Shown: positions 53,701 to 64,000 of the stretch, in pieces
Numbering within the stretch: the first letter of the stretch is position 1
Layout of the letters: each line of letters starts with the position of its first letter
Source: Gyrodactylus bullatarudis
Lineage: Eukaryota; Platyhelminthes; Monogenea; Gyrodactylidea; Gyrodactylidae
Direction of reading: 5' to 3'
Length of the DNA: 64,000 nt
Assembly (NCBI GenBank): GCA_012064415.1
Contig: SSNU01000202.1
Span: forward strand, 258,211-322,210
The notes under the pieces: model-generated
Seen by the model: the letters and a program-made list of their open reading frames with translations, nothing else
Databases searched by the model: none
What the model was told of the DNA's origin: nothing
Translations under genes and position numbers: made by a program

Positions 53701-55587
53701 CATGATCGAAGCTTTTAAAATATAGAAAAATCTTGATTTAAAATTAGCTAAGCTAATTCTGTTTGTAAGCGTAAAATATGTTTCAACATCAACTGAAGTT
53801 GAATTATTTTTTCATGAAGACTGTAATTAGAAAGTCTTATTATTTATTTTCAGACTTTGCTTACTGTCTATGTACTTGGCTAACATCTAGATTCTGTTCT
53901 GTAGATTATATCTTTTTCATCAGAATCGTTATCATCTAGTTTTAGTGCCCCTACTTATAAATTAGATTAAAATATTGCATCTCGAATACAGAAATAGAAA
54001 TTTATTTCTCTTACAGTAGCTCAAACTCCAAACTCAATGAAACTTGCAATAAATTTCACACATCCAAAGATCAGAAATTTATTTATTCTGTTTTAAAATT
54101 TGCTGAGAGCTTGAATATGTTATCTATCTTAGTTTTGATACAAACTCAATAAATTAAAATATCACAAGACTTTTCACAATAAAAATTCAAATTCCTTTTG
54201 TGAAAATCAAGGTTGATTCTATTGAAATAGAAGTAAAACAAAGCTTTGAACTGCAATAAAGTTAACCGGTAAAGATATAAATTGAAATAAAATTGGCAAA
54301 ATAATCATTAATTCATCTTTAATTCCAATAATCTTTAACCATCAAAGGATTTTTTAACTTTTCCCTTCCAGTCAAACTGACCTTAGATTTACGATCAGAG
54401 ATTTTCATATTGCTTTGTTTTCCCTCCTGGTAACTTTGCCAAACTACCCAAATATAGTATTAATAGTAGCTATTGTGTTAAGATCACAGGATCTAACTTA
54501 TCATGATAACCTCAATGGAATTTTTATTGTATTTTATGTTTCTTAATACAATACTGAATAGGAGAAACGGAGATCTTGTAGGCAGTGGAAAAGGTGGTTC
54601 TTTCTTTTCATGGGGATGGAAATTCTCTTTATTGATTGATATGGAATTAGCATATAATTAGGTAATTCATCCTCTTTTCTTGTATTCTTTAACTAACTAA
54701 TCATAAAAGTGTAATAACATAAAAGTAGATTTGTAGATTTTATCCCAAAGCATCTTTTATAGATGTTTCGATGCTAAGGATGAGTCAAGTACCTACTCCA
54801 GTGTGATGCTACGCTTGTAATTTAGTTTATTGGCTAAGATCCGAAAAATTACAATAACTAAGGCTTCACTTCATTTCTCAAAGTGGTTTTGGGCCTTAAT
54901 TCATGTTCATAGTTTTGTGATGCTTCTTGATATCCTACATTCAAACGATCTGCCCGTTTGTCTTGTCACAAGAAAAAATCATATCAGAAGAAGAAAACTT
55001 TTTCGATTTTAAAATTTCAGACTGTTCCAACAACCATTCAATGATGTGAATATAAACTTTGGTTAGAATTCAAAATCAATCTGAACAGCCAGTAGGATTA
55101 GCTAAAGGTTATCGTTTTCATATCTCTCATAAAATAATCTTATATTTATCCTGTCGAGTACTGTAGATAGTCCTCTTGTCTTTTATTGTATCGATGTTTA
55201 TCTGACATTAACATTAATAGAATAAATTTTTATTCAAGTTTAATCTCTCGTTCCTATTACCTATAAAATGCCTTGAACATTTTTTTATCTTGAATCACAG
55301 TTAAATCTGTCGAAAAATTCATTCAAAACTTTTTGATAGAACTCTTTGAAAGAAAAAGATGTAATAAACACATTTCTTAAAAGATTATTCGTACTATCAC
55401 TTTGAAAATGATAAGAACTAAATGATTGAATGAAATTGATAATTAAAAAATTATAAAAAAATAACTAACACAGGCCAAGATAGTTGAAGATCATTGGAAC
55501 CTAAATACATCTGATAGGCTTCCTAATTGTTCTTGCTATGTAAGAAAAACCAAAATAAATAGAATTTGAATGTAAAGCTAGTTCAAA

Positions 55588-56105
55588 AATAATTTTTTGA
55601 ATTCTAAAACGGAATGAGCTGGGAATTCGAAAAAAATTCAATCTGACCAAAATTAGGCCGTTTTTTGAATTTCGAGAATGTACCAAATTTCTAGTTTTTC
55701 AACTTTTGAACCCAAAACTTTTATCGATTTCGATGATTCGAAGCAGTTATGGGAGGATATTTGGGATCAAAATTGAACGAAGAATTCGAATCTGTTTCCG
55801 AGAAAAAGATTAACTTCCAAAAAATTTGCCTTCGTGATAATCGAAAAATTCAAATGAACTACAGTGAACTTTTACGAGTGAATTCGAATTCTTCGTTCAA
55901 TTTTGATCCCAAATATCATCACCAAACTGCTTCGAATCATTGAAATCGATAAAAATTCTGGGTTCAAAAGTTGAAAATCTGGAAATTTGGTACATTTTCG
56001 AAATTCGAAAGACGTCATAATTTTGGTCAGATTGAACTTTTTCGGAATTTTTTCGAATATCCACAACCTATTAGCTCATTCCGTTTTAGAATTCAAAATT
56101 TATTA
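55588..56105. repeat. Long palindromic (foldback) element, ~0.5 kb
   Basis: The left arm (about 55588-55800) and right arm (about 55880-56105) are inverted copies. Both carry TCTAAAACGGAATGAGCT, CAATCTGACCAAAATTA, GTACCAAATTTC, CAACTTTTGAACCCA, ATGATTCGAAGCAGTT and GATCAAAATTGAACGAAGAA. A loop of less than 100 bp separates them. The small open frames here (55749-55943, 55971-56177) are consequences of the palindrome. Confidence 0.8.
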
Positions 56106-56965
56106 TTTTCTGTGAATCCGGAGAAAAATATCGAGTTTTTTGTAAAAATAGTAAATTCTCATCTTCATTTCAATTAGGTTTATAATCAAATAGAGTCTTC
56201 TCTTCAGGCTTGAGTAAATCATTTTACGTTCCTATAATCTCCGACATAGAGAAACAAATCTTAATCTGGTCCTCCCCTATTTCTTCAATTATGAACTCAT
56301 TTAATGTTTAAGATGTATTCAGGTTTAAAGGGATTACGTAGTGAAAATTCATCGGAATTTGAGCATCGATTTGAAATAATAAAAAAGTAACAGTTATTTT
56401 GCTCAGAATAAAGGGAAGTATTTCTATGAATAAAAAAGGAAGGAATTTTTTTTTTCTTCGAGAAACGATAGAATGCTTCAAAATTAATAAAAAAACTCAA
56501 AGAGTCAAGAACAAGGCATGCTTTGACAAGCTTATTTAATTTTTTATTCTAAACTTGTGCCAAATATTTGCCATGGCGACAAGAACAACTGTACGAGTAA
56601 AATAAATAATAATTAATTTAACCCAGTAATGTTAACAAACAAAAATGGTTGAGTTAACATGATCTGTATGCTTTTCATGTGTCAACATTCATTTTATTTG
56701 TCAAGTTTAATTAATTCAATAACACCAATGTATCATCATGGTTTGTTCCCTCATCACAATACACTTTGCGGGACATTAGCTGCCTTATTTCCTGAAAGAT
56801 ATTCTGAGGTTGCTGACCATCAGTCATGCTGGATAGAAAGACGAGAGGTTTTTGAGGTGAATAAAAGCTTTTATTTTCGCTGGAGTAGGTAATGCCGAGC
56901 TTCTTCGAAAACATTTGAATTTGTTGGTGAGTCGGAACTCATTTTGAGGATTTGAAGATAAGACG

Positions 56966-57020
56966 AGTAATTAGTGATAAAGCTTTTATTTCGCCGGATC
57001 TCATCAGACTCTTACACCGG
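56966..57020 (-). ncRNA. Hammerhead-ribozyme-like motif in the PLE 3' region
   Basis: On the minus strand: GTAA (57015-57012), AGT, core CTGATGA (57007-57001), an 8-nt stem II region, GAAATAAAAGCTTTATC (56992-56976: perfect short stem III and cleavage triplet ATC), ACT and TTAC (56970-56967). Stem I is formed by AGT/ACT and GTAA/TTAC around an internal loop. PLEs of many animals are known to carry hammerhead motifs in their pseudo-LTRs. Stem II is short and imperfect, which leaves catalytic activity open. Confidence 0.65.
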
Positions 57021-57124
57021 CTTGATTTATATATTAAATTAATTAACAAAAGTGTATCCTCTTATTGGTTGGTTTGGGAATGCGATTGGGGAGGGAGTGG
57101 GGTTTCTCTTGTTGTTGTGAGCAA

Positions 57125-58972
57125 TTACGTGTTCGGTCTTCTTTTTATGTAGGGATCAATTGGTAACTGTCCACTTTCTCTTCTCCTCTTTCTGCTTGTT
57201 TTGCAGATTGCATTGGATACTGTTTTAGATGTGCTAATTATGGGTTGAGATTTGATTTGATTATCAACTTCCGTTGATTTCTCGTTTTTGTCACTTGATT
57301 TCTCGTCCACATAAATTATCGGTGTTGTGACGTTGATGCCAATTAGCTGATTAGTAGTTTCCACTACTTTCTCGTTGGTTTCACTTTGGGTTGCTGTGGC
57401 ATCGGATGGGGGATTTTGGGTTGATGTAAATTGGGGATTCCCCTCTAGCACTTTCGCTATTTTGGCGAGTTTTTTGCTGTTGGTGAATCTTTGTTTGCCT
57501 TTGATCCCTAGTTGGTTTGCCAGGATTTTTTGTTTACAAAGGTTGGGCTGGAGTTTGTTAATGAAGTGGGCTTCAGCGTGCGTGAGAGCTTGTTCCTTGA
57601 TAATTCTGTGGGTATTTGGATCGGCTTGGTAGATGATGCTAAAGTTGCTCACATCAGCAGTGTGATTTGTTGTCATCAGGTGTTCCTGGACTGCTGAGCT
57701 TTTGTTACCATTTCTTAAGTGTTCTTTGATTCTGGCTTTGAGGGGTCTAATGGTTTGGCCAATGTATGTGGATTCGCATCTGCATTTGAACATGTAGATG
57801 ACTCCTTTCTTTTCTAGCCATGGTGTTGGATCCTTGTCCGGAATCAATCTTCTGGTTTTGTGGAGGACTCGTAGCCGAACTTCGGGGAACGTCCTTTTAG
57901 TTAGTTGGACGAGCTTGTTGTTTAGTATTTGTTTGGCTGTGTCACCCTTGAATGGAAGTTTGAGGTAGATATTTTTGGTCTGATCTTCCGTTTTCGGTTT
58001 CGGGTTTGGGTTTGAGTGGGCTTTTATGAAGGCGGGTGGGTAACCATCTTTGCATAAAAGTTCGGTCAGGATTTTCCGGTCGGCTTCTTTGTTTTTCTCG
58101 CTTGTTATGCGTTCGATTCTGAGAAATTCGCTGCTTACAAGGCTTTTCTTCTCCTCACAAGGGCTAAAGCTTAAGAAAGGGAGAAATTGTGTCGGAACGG
58201 TGCTCTTCCGGAAGACTTTGGTGGAGGCGATGTCATCTTCTTTCGTTATTGTAACTTCGTGGAAGTTGATGGAGTTTTGAATTTCCGCTTCATGCGTGAA
58301 ACTTATGTTCTGATGCAATTTGTTCAGGTCATCTAGAATTGCCATCGGGTCTGCATCATTTGGGAGGACCATCAAAGTGTCGTCGACGTATCTCATGTAG
58401 AGTCTTGTGCTTTCTATTGTTGCTTTCATTTGGTTAGATTCAAGGGAGGCCAGGAAAACGTCTGCTAGTAGTGAACCTATTGGACTTCCCATTGCGACGC
58501 CATCAATTTGTTTGTAGTAGGAGCCTTGGAATTTGAGGTCAACATTCTGTACGGTCATGAGCAATAATTCGGATACCGTTTCAGCTGGGATTCTACATAA
58601 TGAAGGAAATGATTTAATCATGTCGCAGAGGAACTTAACCGTTTCTTTTAATGGGATCTTCGTGAAAAGAGAGCATACATCAAAGGATATCATTCTCGAG
58701 TTTGTAAAATCCACGTCTTTTAACTTTGAGACAATTTCGATTGAATTTTCAACTGAATATTTGCATAATTGGTTTCGTATGGGTGTGAGTATTTCATTTA
58801 ACCATTTGACTAATTTGTGTTGTGGGCTGGCTGACATGTCCAGTATTGGTCTGTATTTTAATCCATTTTCGCTCGACTTGTGGACTTTAGGAAGGAGGTA
58901 GATTCTACTGATTTCATTGGAAGTTGGTTTGAGTTGATTTGCAGTTATCTCATCGATAAGATTGTTTGACAA
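57125..58972 (-). CDS. PLE reverse transcriptase with GIY-YIG endonuclease, N-terminally truncated
   Basis: An open frame of 615 codons, which continues upstream without a stop to KADTKRFRQIDP near 59068, where element sequence ends. The RT blocks are YLLPKVHK and YRPILDMSASPQHK (residues ~25-52), FDVCSLFTKIPL (motif A, ~98), GVAMGSPIGSLLADVF (motif B, ~158-173) and YMRYVDD (motif C, 192-198). The GIY-YIG nuclease follows: GVIYMFKC (390-397), TYIGQTIRPLKARIKEH (402-418), and EAHFINKLQPNLC. A lysine-rich tail ends the protein. PLEs copy RNA at nicked chromosomal sites using RT and this nuclease. The N-terminal TKPDKG region, found at 20066-20454 and 28200-28860, is missing, so this copy is probably not autonomous although the frame is clean. 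Methionine 58972 is only the first in-frame start, not the native one. Confidence 0.92.
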   Translation of the reverse strand: MSNNLIDEITANQLKPTSNEISRIYLLPKVHKSSENGLKYRPILDMSASPQHKLVKWLNEILTPIRNQLCKYSVENSIEIVSKLKDVDFTNSRMISFDVCSLFTKIPLKETVKFLCDMIKSFPSLCRIPAETVSELLLMTVQNVDLKFQGSYYKQIDGVAMGSPIGSLLADVFLASLESNQMKATIESTRLYMRYVDDTLMVLPNDADPMAILDDLNKLHQNISFTHEAEIQNSINFHEVTITKEDDIASTKVFRKSTVPTQFLPFLSFSPCEEKKSLVSSEFLRIERITSEKNKEADRKILTELLCKDGYPPAFIKAHSNPNPKPKTEDQTKNIYLKLPFKGDTAKQILNNKLVQLTKRTFPEVRLRVLHKTRRLIPDKDPTPWLEKKGVIYMFKCRCESTYIGQTIRPLKARIKEHLRNGNKSSAVQEHLMTTNHTADVSNFSIIYQADPNTHRIIKEQALTHAEAHFINKLQPNLCKQKILANQLGIKGKQRFTNSKKLAKIAKVLEGNPQFTSTQNPPSDATATQSETNEKVVETTNQLIGINVTTPIIYVDEKSSDKNEKSTEVDNQIKSQPIISTSKTVSNAICKTSRKRRRESGQLPIDPYIKRRPNT

Positions 58973-61900
58973 TAGACCTTCGATTTTCCTGGTGATGGCT
59001 TTCTCAAAGCCTATTCTTCGCGCTTCTGCCTTCGCGGGGTCTATTTGGCGGAATCTTTTTGTGTCCGCTTTTATTTTCGTCGGCTCTCTTCAGACCTTAC
59101 AGGCGGGACATTAGCTGCCTTATTTCCTGGTAAAAGCTTTTATTCACCTCAAAAACCTCTCGTCTTTCTATCCAGCATGACTGATGGTCAGCAACCTCAC
59201 AATACACTTTGTTTTATTTTATGCAATAGTGTAATAAAAAATTGATTGATGTTTTAACTGAGAAAGACACATTTTTCAAAATCAAAATGAAAATTTTCAT
59301 GTTCTGATACAGTTTGAAAAAAAATCCTTAAAACAGCTTGGCGCATTTTCAAAAATTTTCATTTTCAATTGGTTTTCGATTATCTTCATAATTATATGAT
59401 CAAATTAAATACTGGAATCAAGATTATACGTAAAAATTCGAAATTATTTAAAATTTGGAGAAACTTTCTAATAACCGGAAGGAAAATGGAAAATTACGAA
59501 ATCGAAAAAATTTGAATTTTCGTCTAATTCAGCTTATCAGAACTGCATTTAATCGCATTCAAATCTCCTTTGAGCCCAAACTTGAGTTTTTATCAAAATA
59601 GAACATTGACTCTGTGAGAAATAATTATTTAGAATCATTTAAGGAAAGGAGACCTCTGACTTTAATCTAAAAGTTAATTATTTTTCAAGTCTTGACATGC
59701 CAATCAGGTTACCCATACGTTTTTTGATACTTGAAAGACAAGATAAAAAATAGAGTATCGATAGAAATTACGATCATCATCCCAATGACTAGTCTACATA
59801 CAGAGTAGAATATTCTATTCCCTTACTCTCTTTCTCTTTCTAGTGATATTCTCTAAATATTCTTTGACAGTATTTGAATGAATAAATACTCAGCTATATA
59901 TAACTTTCCCACACTTTTTCTATATGTTCATATTTTAATGATTACTATAAGTATTATTAATACATTCCCCTAATCTGTACATTGTATATTTAACAATGAT
60001 ATTATAGACTATCGATTGAATTCTAATGATATACATATAATTACTTTTGGGTATTAAACTTTGATAGATTGCTTATTCCCTTTTTATGTGAGAAATTTAT
60101 TACATGAGATTAAAATTTTGACATAGTCTAAATTAAATCAAATATCGAATTATGCTTGAAAGTTGCTTAAACATTCAACTAGGTCCTAAAGCCTCGTTGA
60201 TAGTAAGATGAGAATTTACTACAAACTCGATGCTTCACTTTGGATAGTCAGGAATAAATTGAAATGGGTTGTTGAAATGCCCCAATTTTTTATTTTTGAG
60301 CTCAATTTAAAAGATTTGAAGCAACATTTAAACAAGGATCAAGATTAAAATCTCGCCAAGGGGAAATTTTGACCAGTTTGAATTTTTTCGAAATATTATT
60401 TTATTCCAACAACTCATTTCATCGTGGGTTTCAAGAATTAATTCTACTCCTGAGTATTCAAAGAAGAATATTCAGATTTTGGAAAAATTCTTGCTATCAT
60501 AACAACTAGCTTTAGTTCCGAGAGGAGTTCTATGGCCAAAATATACAAATACTGGTTGAGCAAGATAGGTCTATTCGCGATAGCGGCTCTTCTTAAACGT
60601 AAGGGATCAAAATGATCAGAGATACCGATTAAGAAGCTAGGAAATCAGGAAAAAATTTCTCGGAATGAACTTATATTGTCATGCATTTTTAATGATGACT
60701 CGTAAATTACCCAATGAGTTTATCAAAAGCTAGAATACAATTGTAATAATTGGGAAAATATATACCCAAGAAGATTTATGCATTTTTCATACGTACCATG
60801 TACTCCTTATATGATTCATTCATTTCTTCATTTAGTAAGGAAAAAAGAGTTGTTCTTCTCGTCAGGCCCCCACCACTAAATATTGTATGTGCAATAAAGA
60901 GTAAATCTTGAGGCCAAAGAAATTCATCAAAATTTTAAATAATTCATAAGTTGCTTTTCGCTCAAAATTACAATTCCATTTCAGATATTAAGGTTTTTAT
61001 CCAAAATCTCTTAAACACGAATCAAAAGTATATTTCTTCCCATTAAAATAGGAGGTGATGGTACGTTAGAAAGAAACCTTCCCACGGATTAACACCCTTT
61101 TGATAAAATAACCTATTTTACTAATCCCGATCATATAAACTAACCCTGGGGATTGAAACGAGTTTTTGAAATCTAATTCGAGTCAAATAAATTTAAAAGA
61201 CATTGACAAAAAAGCATGGTTTTTTGGGCTTTTATTTGGCATGTTTCTGAATGCTTCTCATGAACCAAAGAGACCATTGGACTCAGAATCCAAAAATATT
61301 TGAGCCTTTTAAAATATATAATTTCGAGTTTATTGATTAGATACACTTCTGCTTGCTTGATAAGAAAAGCAGTGCTCTAGTGATCATTTCATATCTTCTG
61401 TTATAATCACTGTAGTATATCCTAGTAATTCTGAGGAAATATCAAAACTTTGAACATGTCTAGGCTGAATAGAAATAAAAAATATTGTGTACTAAAATTG
61501 TCATTTCATAAAAGCCTTACATGGATGGGCCGTTTCCATTAAAATTCTTCGGCTTCTAAAATGTTTTCTAATAATAATCAAATAGAACTTGGTATACTAT
61601 ATAATGTAGGCACATTTATAAATGAAAAATATGTAATGTTTTCAATTTCATATCTCTGATAAGGGGGGTTGTTAACATCGCTAATGTTAATTCAAAAATG
61701 GAATTTCAGACTCCTTCGTTATTATGATATAAATGTCATTTTGTTGATTTTATCCTTAATCATAAAATAAAGGGAATTTTTTCATTCTTTCTTGTTCGGT
61801 CTCTTGGGCTTGTTTCCTGTCAGAATTTGGAAATTCAAAAAGTTTAATTTTAATTTTGAAAAGAAAGAATAGTCTAAACCTCTGAGCTTCTAAAAAATTG

Positions 61901-61984
61901 CTTGTTTATTAATTTTTTGGCTGTGAAAATTTGATAGTTATACAGAGATACAAGAGAGGGAAAAAGAAATTTAAAAATATTCAA

Positions 61985-62316
61985 TGAAATTTTTTTCTCA
62001 ACTCATGAGGGTACTAATTTTTCTGATACAATTTAGTACTCAGATCATATTTCACATATTTTAAGAGCGTGAAAGTCATTCTCCATAATGTCATTGTCCA
62101 TTTTTCCCACAATATCGCACGAACATTATAAAACAACGAAATCCACCACTATTCGGCTATTTGAAAAATTCTGGATTTTTAAAACTGAATGACATAATGG
62201 TGAAGTATTTTCGACACATGCTTCAATACAAAATAATGCTTAGAATTGATAATTCTATCAGAAAAGTTGGTACTAATGTATGAGGCTAAAAATTTCACCC
62301 TACTCTATTGCATAAG
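61985..62316. repeat. Foldback MITE family A copy next to innexin exon 2
   Basis: CTCATGAGGGTACTAATTTT, CAATTTAGTACTCAGATCAT and CTCCATAATGTCATTG on the left are answered by ATGACATAATGGTGAAGTA, CTATCAGAAAAGTTGGTACT and TTTCACCCTACTCTA on the right. The outermost left TAGGCTAGGG is lost. It ends about 30 bp before the splice acceptor at 62347. Confidence 0.7.
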
Positions 62317-62347
62317 AAAGATTAATAAGCCTTAATTTTATTTCTAG

Positions 62348-62670
62348 GCAAACCTATACAATGCTGGACACCGCAAGAGTTCACTCGTGGCTGGGAAGAA
62401 TATGCAGAAAACTATTGTTGGGTCGCCAGCACTTTTTTTGTCCGGAGTTGGGTGAATCAGAACGATAATAAAATTCCGAATCATAACCCCACCAATGGTC
62501 GAAGTGATAATGTAAATTCAAAACAATCTAAAGATACTATTTTATATCCAACGTTAGAGAAACCAAATCATGTTCAAGATTCAGCTTATATCAATGATAA
62601 ATATAACCAAAGATATCTTCCATCAGATTCAGAAAATCAACCACAGAATCCTTCCATGCAGCTTGTCCAA
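62348..62670 (+). CDS. Innexin, exon 2 (gene continues beyond the window)
   Basis: Joined in phase to exon 1 it reads GKPIQCWTPQEFTRGWEEYA ENYCW, the first extracellular loop of innexins with its two conserved cysteines, then VASTFF. Instead of soon reaching the YYQW block and second membrane helix, it goes on for about 80 hydrophilic, Asn/Gln/Ser-rich residues (SWVNQNDNK to MQLVQ) before a GTGAGT donor at 62671. The extra stretch would lie in the extracellular loop. No YYQW-encoding exon appears before 64000, so the rest of the gene is outside. The frame and donor are clean, so this looks like a real insertion and not decay. Confidence 0.85.
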
Positions 62671-64000
62671 GTGAGTACAATCATGCTGATTTCGAATTTG
62701 AATTCTGATTTTTACGTTAGATATAGATTTATTCTTTAAGTAACTTTGATAAAAAAAGATGGTCTGACTACTTACAAGTGAACTACAGACATAAGATTAA
62801 AACAACCTCATAATTGGGTTAGCTATGCATAAATCTACCACTTATCAAAGAAACAGGTACTTAAAGGACTATTATAAAATATTTTCAACATTCATTGATG
62901 AAATTAAAACCGTTCGATCAAAAATCGTTAAATAAAGCTAATTGATATGAAGTTGGGAATCTATGGTTATTAAGAAAACCTCAATTTTTTCATCGAAAAT
63001 TCGAATTTGTAAAAGCTTTTATGGAATCCTACCCATGTTGCCCACATTTACGATTTGAAGAAAAGAATTCTGAAAAATAAATTATTTTCATTGGTAATTT
63101 TTCAAATTTCGACTTAGTGTCAAAATTCCATTTTTCGAACTCTACATCTCAAATCATAGATTCCCAACTTTATATTCATTTCCAAAATTGTTTTAGAAAA
63201 AACTTGGCAAAAACTCTGATAAGCTTTCGAAATTAAAAACCTAAAATTTGTCCTATTAGAAAGTTTCCTTGAAGAATTTTTATCTTTCCAACGATGGAAA
63301 TTATATGCCAATCTTATTTATGACTTTTTTTTGTAATTACAAACCATGTACTTTCTATGCATAAATTTAAATATTTACCCCAAAAATGGCTAATTATAAA
63401 TGCCTTTATATATATTTTTGGAAAGAGAAAAAGTCAAAATTCCACAGACCAAGCTGCATTACTTTGTAACCTAAATGTTAAATTTTTATAGACACTAGAG
63501 GATAATTTCCCCAAGCACCATGGTTTGGGATAGAATCAAATTTTGACTGAAACTCTTTGGCGAATATCTTTCATCCATACTACAACTTGTTAATATGAAG
63601 ATGAGAATTTATGATTTTTACAGAATCCACAATTTTTCCATCAAGAAATTGAATTTGATCAAGATTTTCCTGAGTCTAGATCATGAGGCCCACTTTCACA
63701 ATATAAGAAAAAGAAAATCTCAAAGAAGAACCAAATTCCCATATTTTTGAATTGTGGGTTGAAGTTTTTTTCTTGATTTCAAATTGAGAGAATGATCAAA
63801 AGTTTATAAAATCAGACCAATAGCAATTATTCATCCAAAATTGACCAATGGGGATTGAATATGCTCATACTCTTGGGACTGTGAGGAATAAATCTATTGT
63901 CTGATTATTAGTTGGTAATCGTCTTCTCTGTTTCCCCGTTCTTTTTTGTTGCTTAGGTGATGTCGACAGACTTCTTTTTCCTGATGGAGTAGGGGCTTGT
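62671..64000. other. Start of the next innexin intron
   Basis: No coding sequence is recognised. Two copies of the GTTGCCCAC repeat family lie at 62950-63130 and, more diverged, about 63595-63860. Confidence 0.6.
62950..63130. repeat. Dispersed repeat, GTTGCCCAC family, copy 2
   Basis: GGGAATCTATGG, TCATCGAAAATTCGAATTT, GGAATCC, CATGTTGCCCAC and GATTTGAAGAAAA match 43190-43310 in order. A third, weaker copy begins near 63595. Confidence 0.55.

Larger units (their letters stand above)
56769..59197 (-). mobile_element. Penelope-like retroelement, 5'-truncated copy with complex ends
   Basis: The 2.4-kb insertion is bounded by the direct repeat CACAATACACTTTG (56755-56768 and 59198-59211), a 14-bp target duplication. 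Two further repeats lie just inside. A 26-bp direct repeat beginning CGGGACATTAGC occurs at 56769-56794 and 59104-59129. A ~67-78-bp inverted repeat containing GCTGACCATCAGTCATGCTG lies at 56807-56884 and 59131-59197. Hammerhead-like motifs sit at 56966-57020 and, as a 5' half only, at about 59062-59105. The single reading frame runs on the minus strand. Partial pseudo-LTRs and 5' truncation are typical of PLE copies. Confidence 0.85.
44782..62347 (+). other. 17.6 kb first intron of the innexin gene
   Basis: GTGAGT donor at 44782 and TTTCTAG acceptor at 62347. No second host gene is recognised in it. It contains several mobile elements: MITE family A copies (44940-45235, 48509-48933, 61985-62316), a terminal-inverted-repeat element (46722-47536), PLE relics and a near-complete 3' PLE (49290-49480, 50428-50482, 56769-59197), and a long palindrome (55588-56105). 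From 51 kb to 55.4 kb I see only AT-rich sequence and isolated repeat echoes. Confidence 0.85.

Noticed and set aside
56659..56892. Plus-strand open frame of 77 codons at the PLE left end
   Set aside because: It crosses the target duplication and the inverted repeat, so it is an accidental frame.

Overview
This is nuclear DNA of an animal. It carries an innexin, an arrestin, FAAH-type amidases, a PRPF8 orthologue and the mitochondrial ribosomal protein mL41, and every multi-exon gene uses spliceosomal introns. The sequence is very AT-rich. Most introns are tiny (25-71 bp, many 25-38 bp), yet two are huge (5.15 kb in the FIGNL1-like gene, 17.6 kb in the innexin gene). The phylum cannot be fixed from the sequence. 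Innexins exclude a vertebrate-like gap-junction set, and the tiny introns, Penelope-like elements and a CYICG zinc protein point to an invertebrate, perhaps an arthropod such as a copepod (weak inference).

Layout. 1-517 (-): PH-domain sesquipedalian/PHETA-like protein, cut by the window edge. 660-7739 (+): FIGNL1-like AAA ATPase in 11 exons. 7985-9883 (-): triple-CCCH protein of the ZC3H4/6/8 type in 7 exons. 10159-10644 (+): small single-pass membrane protein. 10754-14225 (-): USP44/49-like deubiquitinase, whose 1.8 kb intron contains an intronless divergent arrestin on the other strand (11789-13465). 14375-16111 and 22312-23943 (+): two intronless FAAH-like amidases from a tandem DNA duplication. 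Between them lie a LINE fragment, a CYICG zinc-binding gene (19224-19735) and nested transposon debris. 23944-30881: gene-poor. 30882-38359 (-): complete PRPF8 in 7 exons, including one GC-AG intron. 38450-38833 (+): mL41, head-to-head with PRPF8. 38834-44624: gene-free. 44625-64000 (+): first two exons of an innexin gene separated by a 17.6 kb intron full of mobile elements.

Mobile DNA. The best-preserved element is a 5'-truncated Penelope-like retroelement (PLE) with reverse transcriptase and GIY-YIG endonuclease (56769-59197), flanked by a 14-bp target duplication. Hammerhead-ribozyme-like folds occur in and near PLE copies (56966-57020, 50428-50482). Non-autonomous families include an 8-bp-TSD foldback family, a TTAA/CCCTTT piggyBac-like MITE family and several separate long inverted repeats.

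The genes do not form a pathway. They are ordinary housekeeping and signalling genes with very short intergenic spacing in the first 16 kb and around PRPF8/mL41, interrupted by repeat-rich stretches. All exon joins are my own reading of splice sites and frame; none was checked against transcripts.
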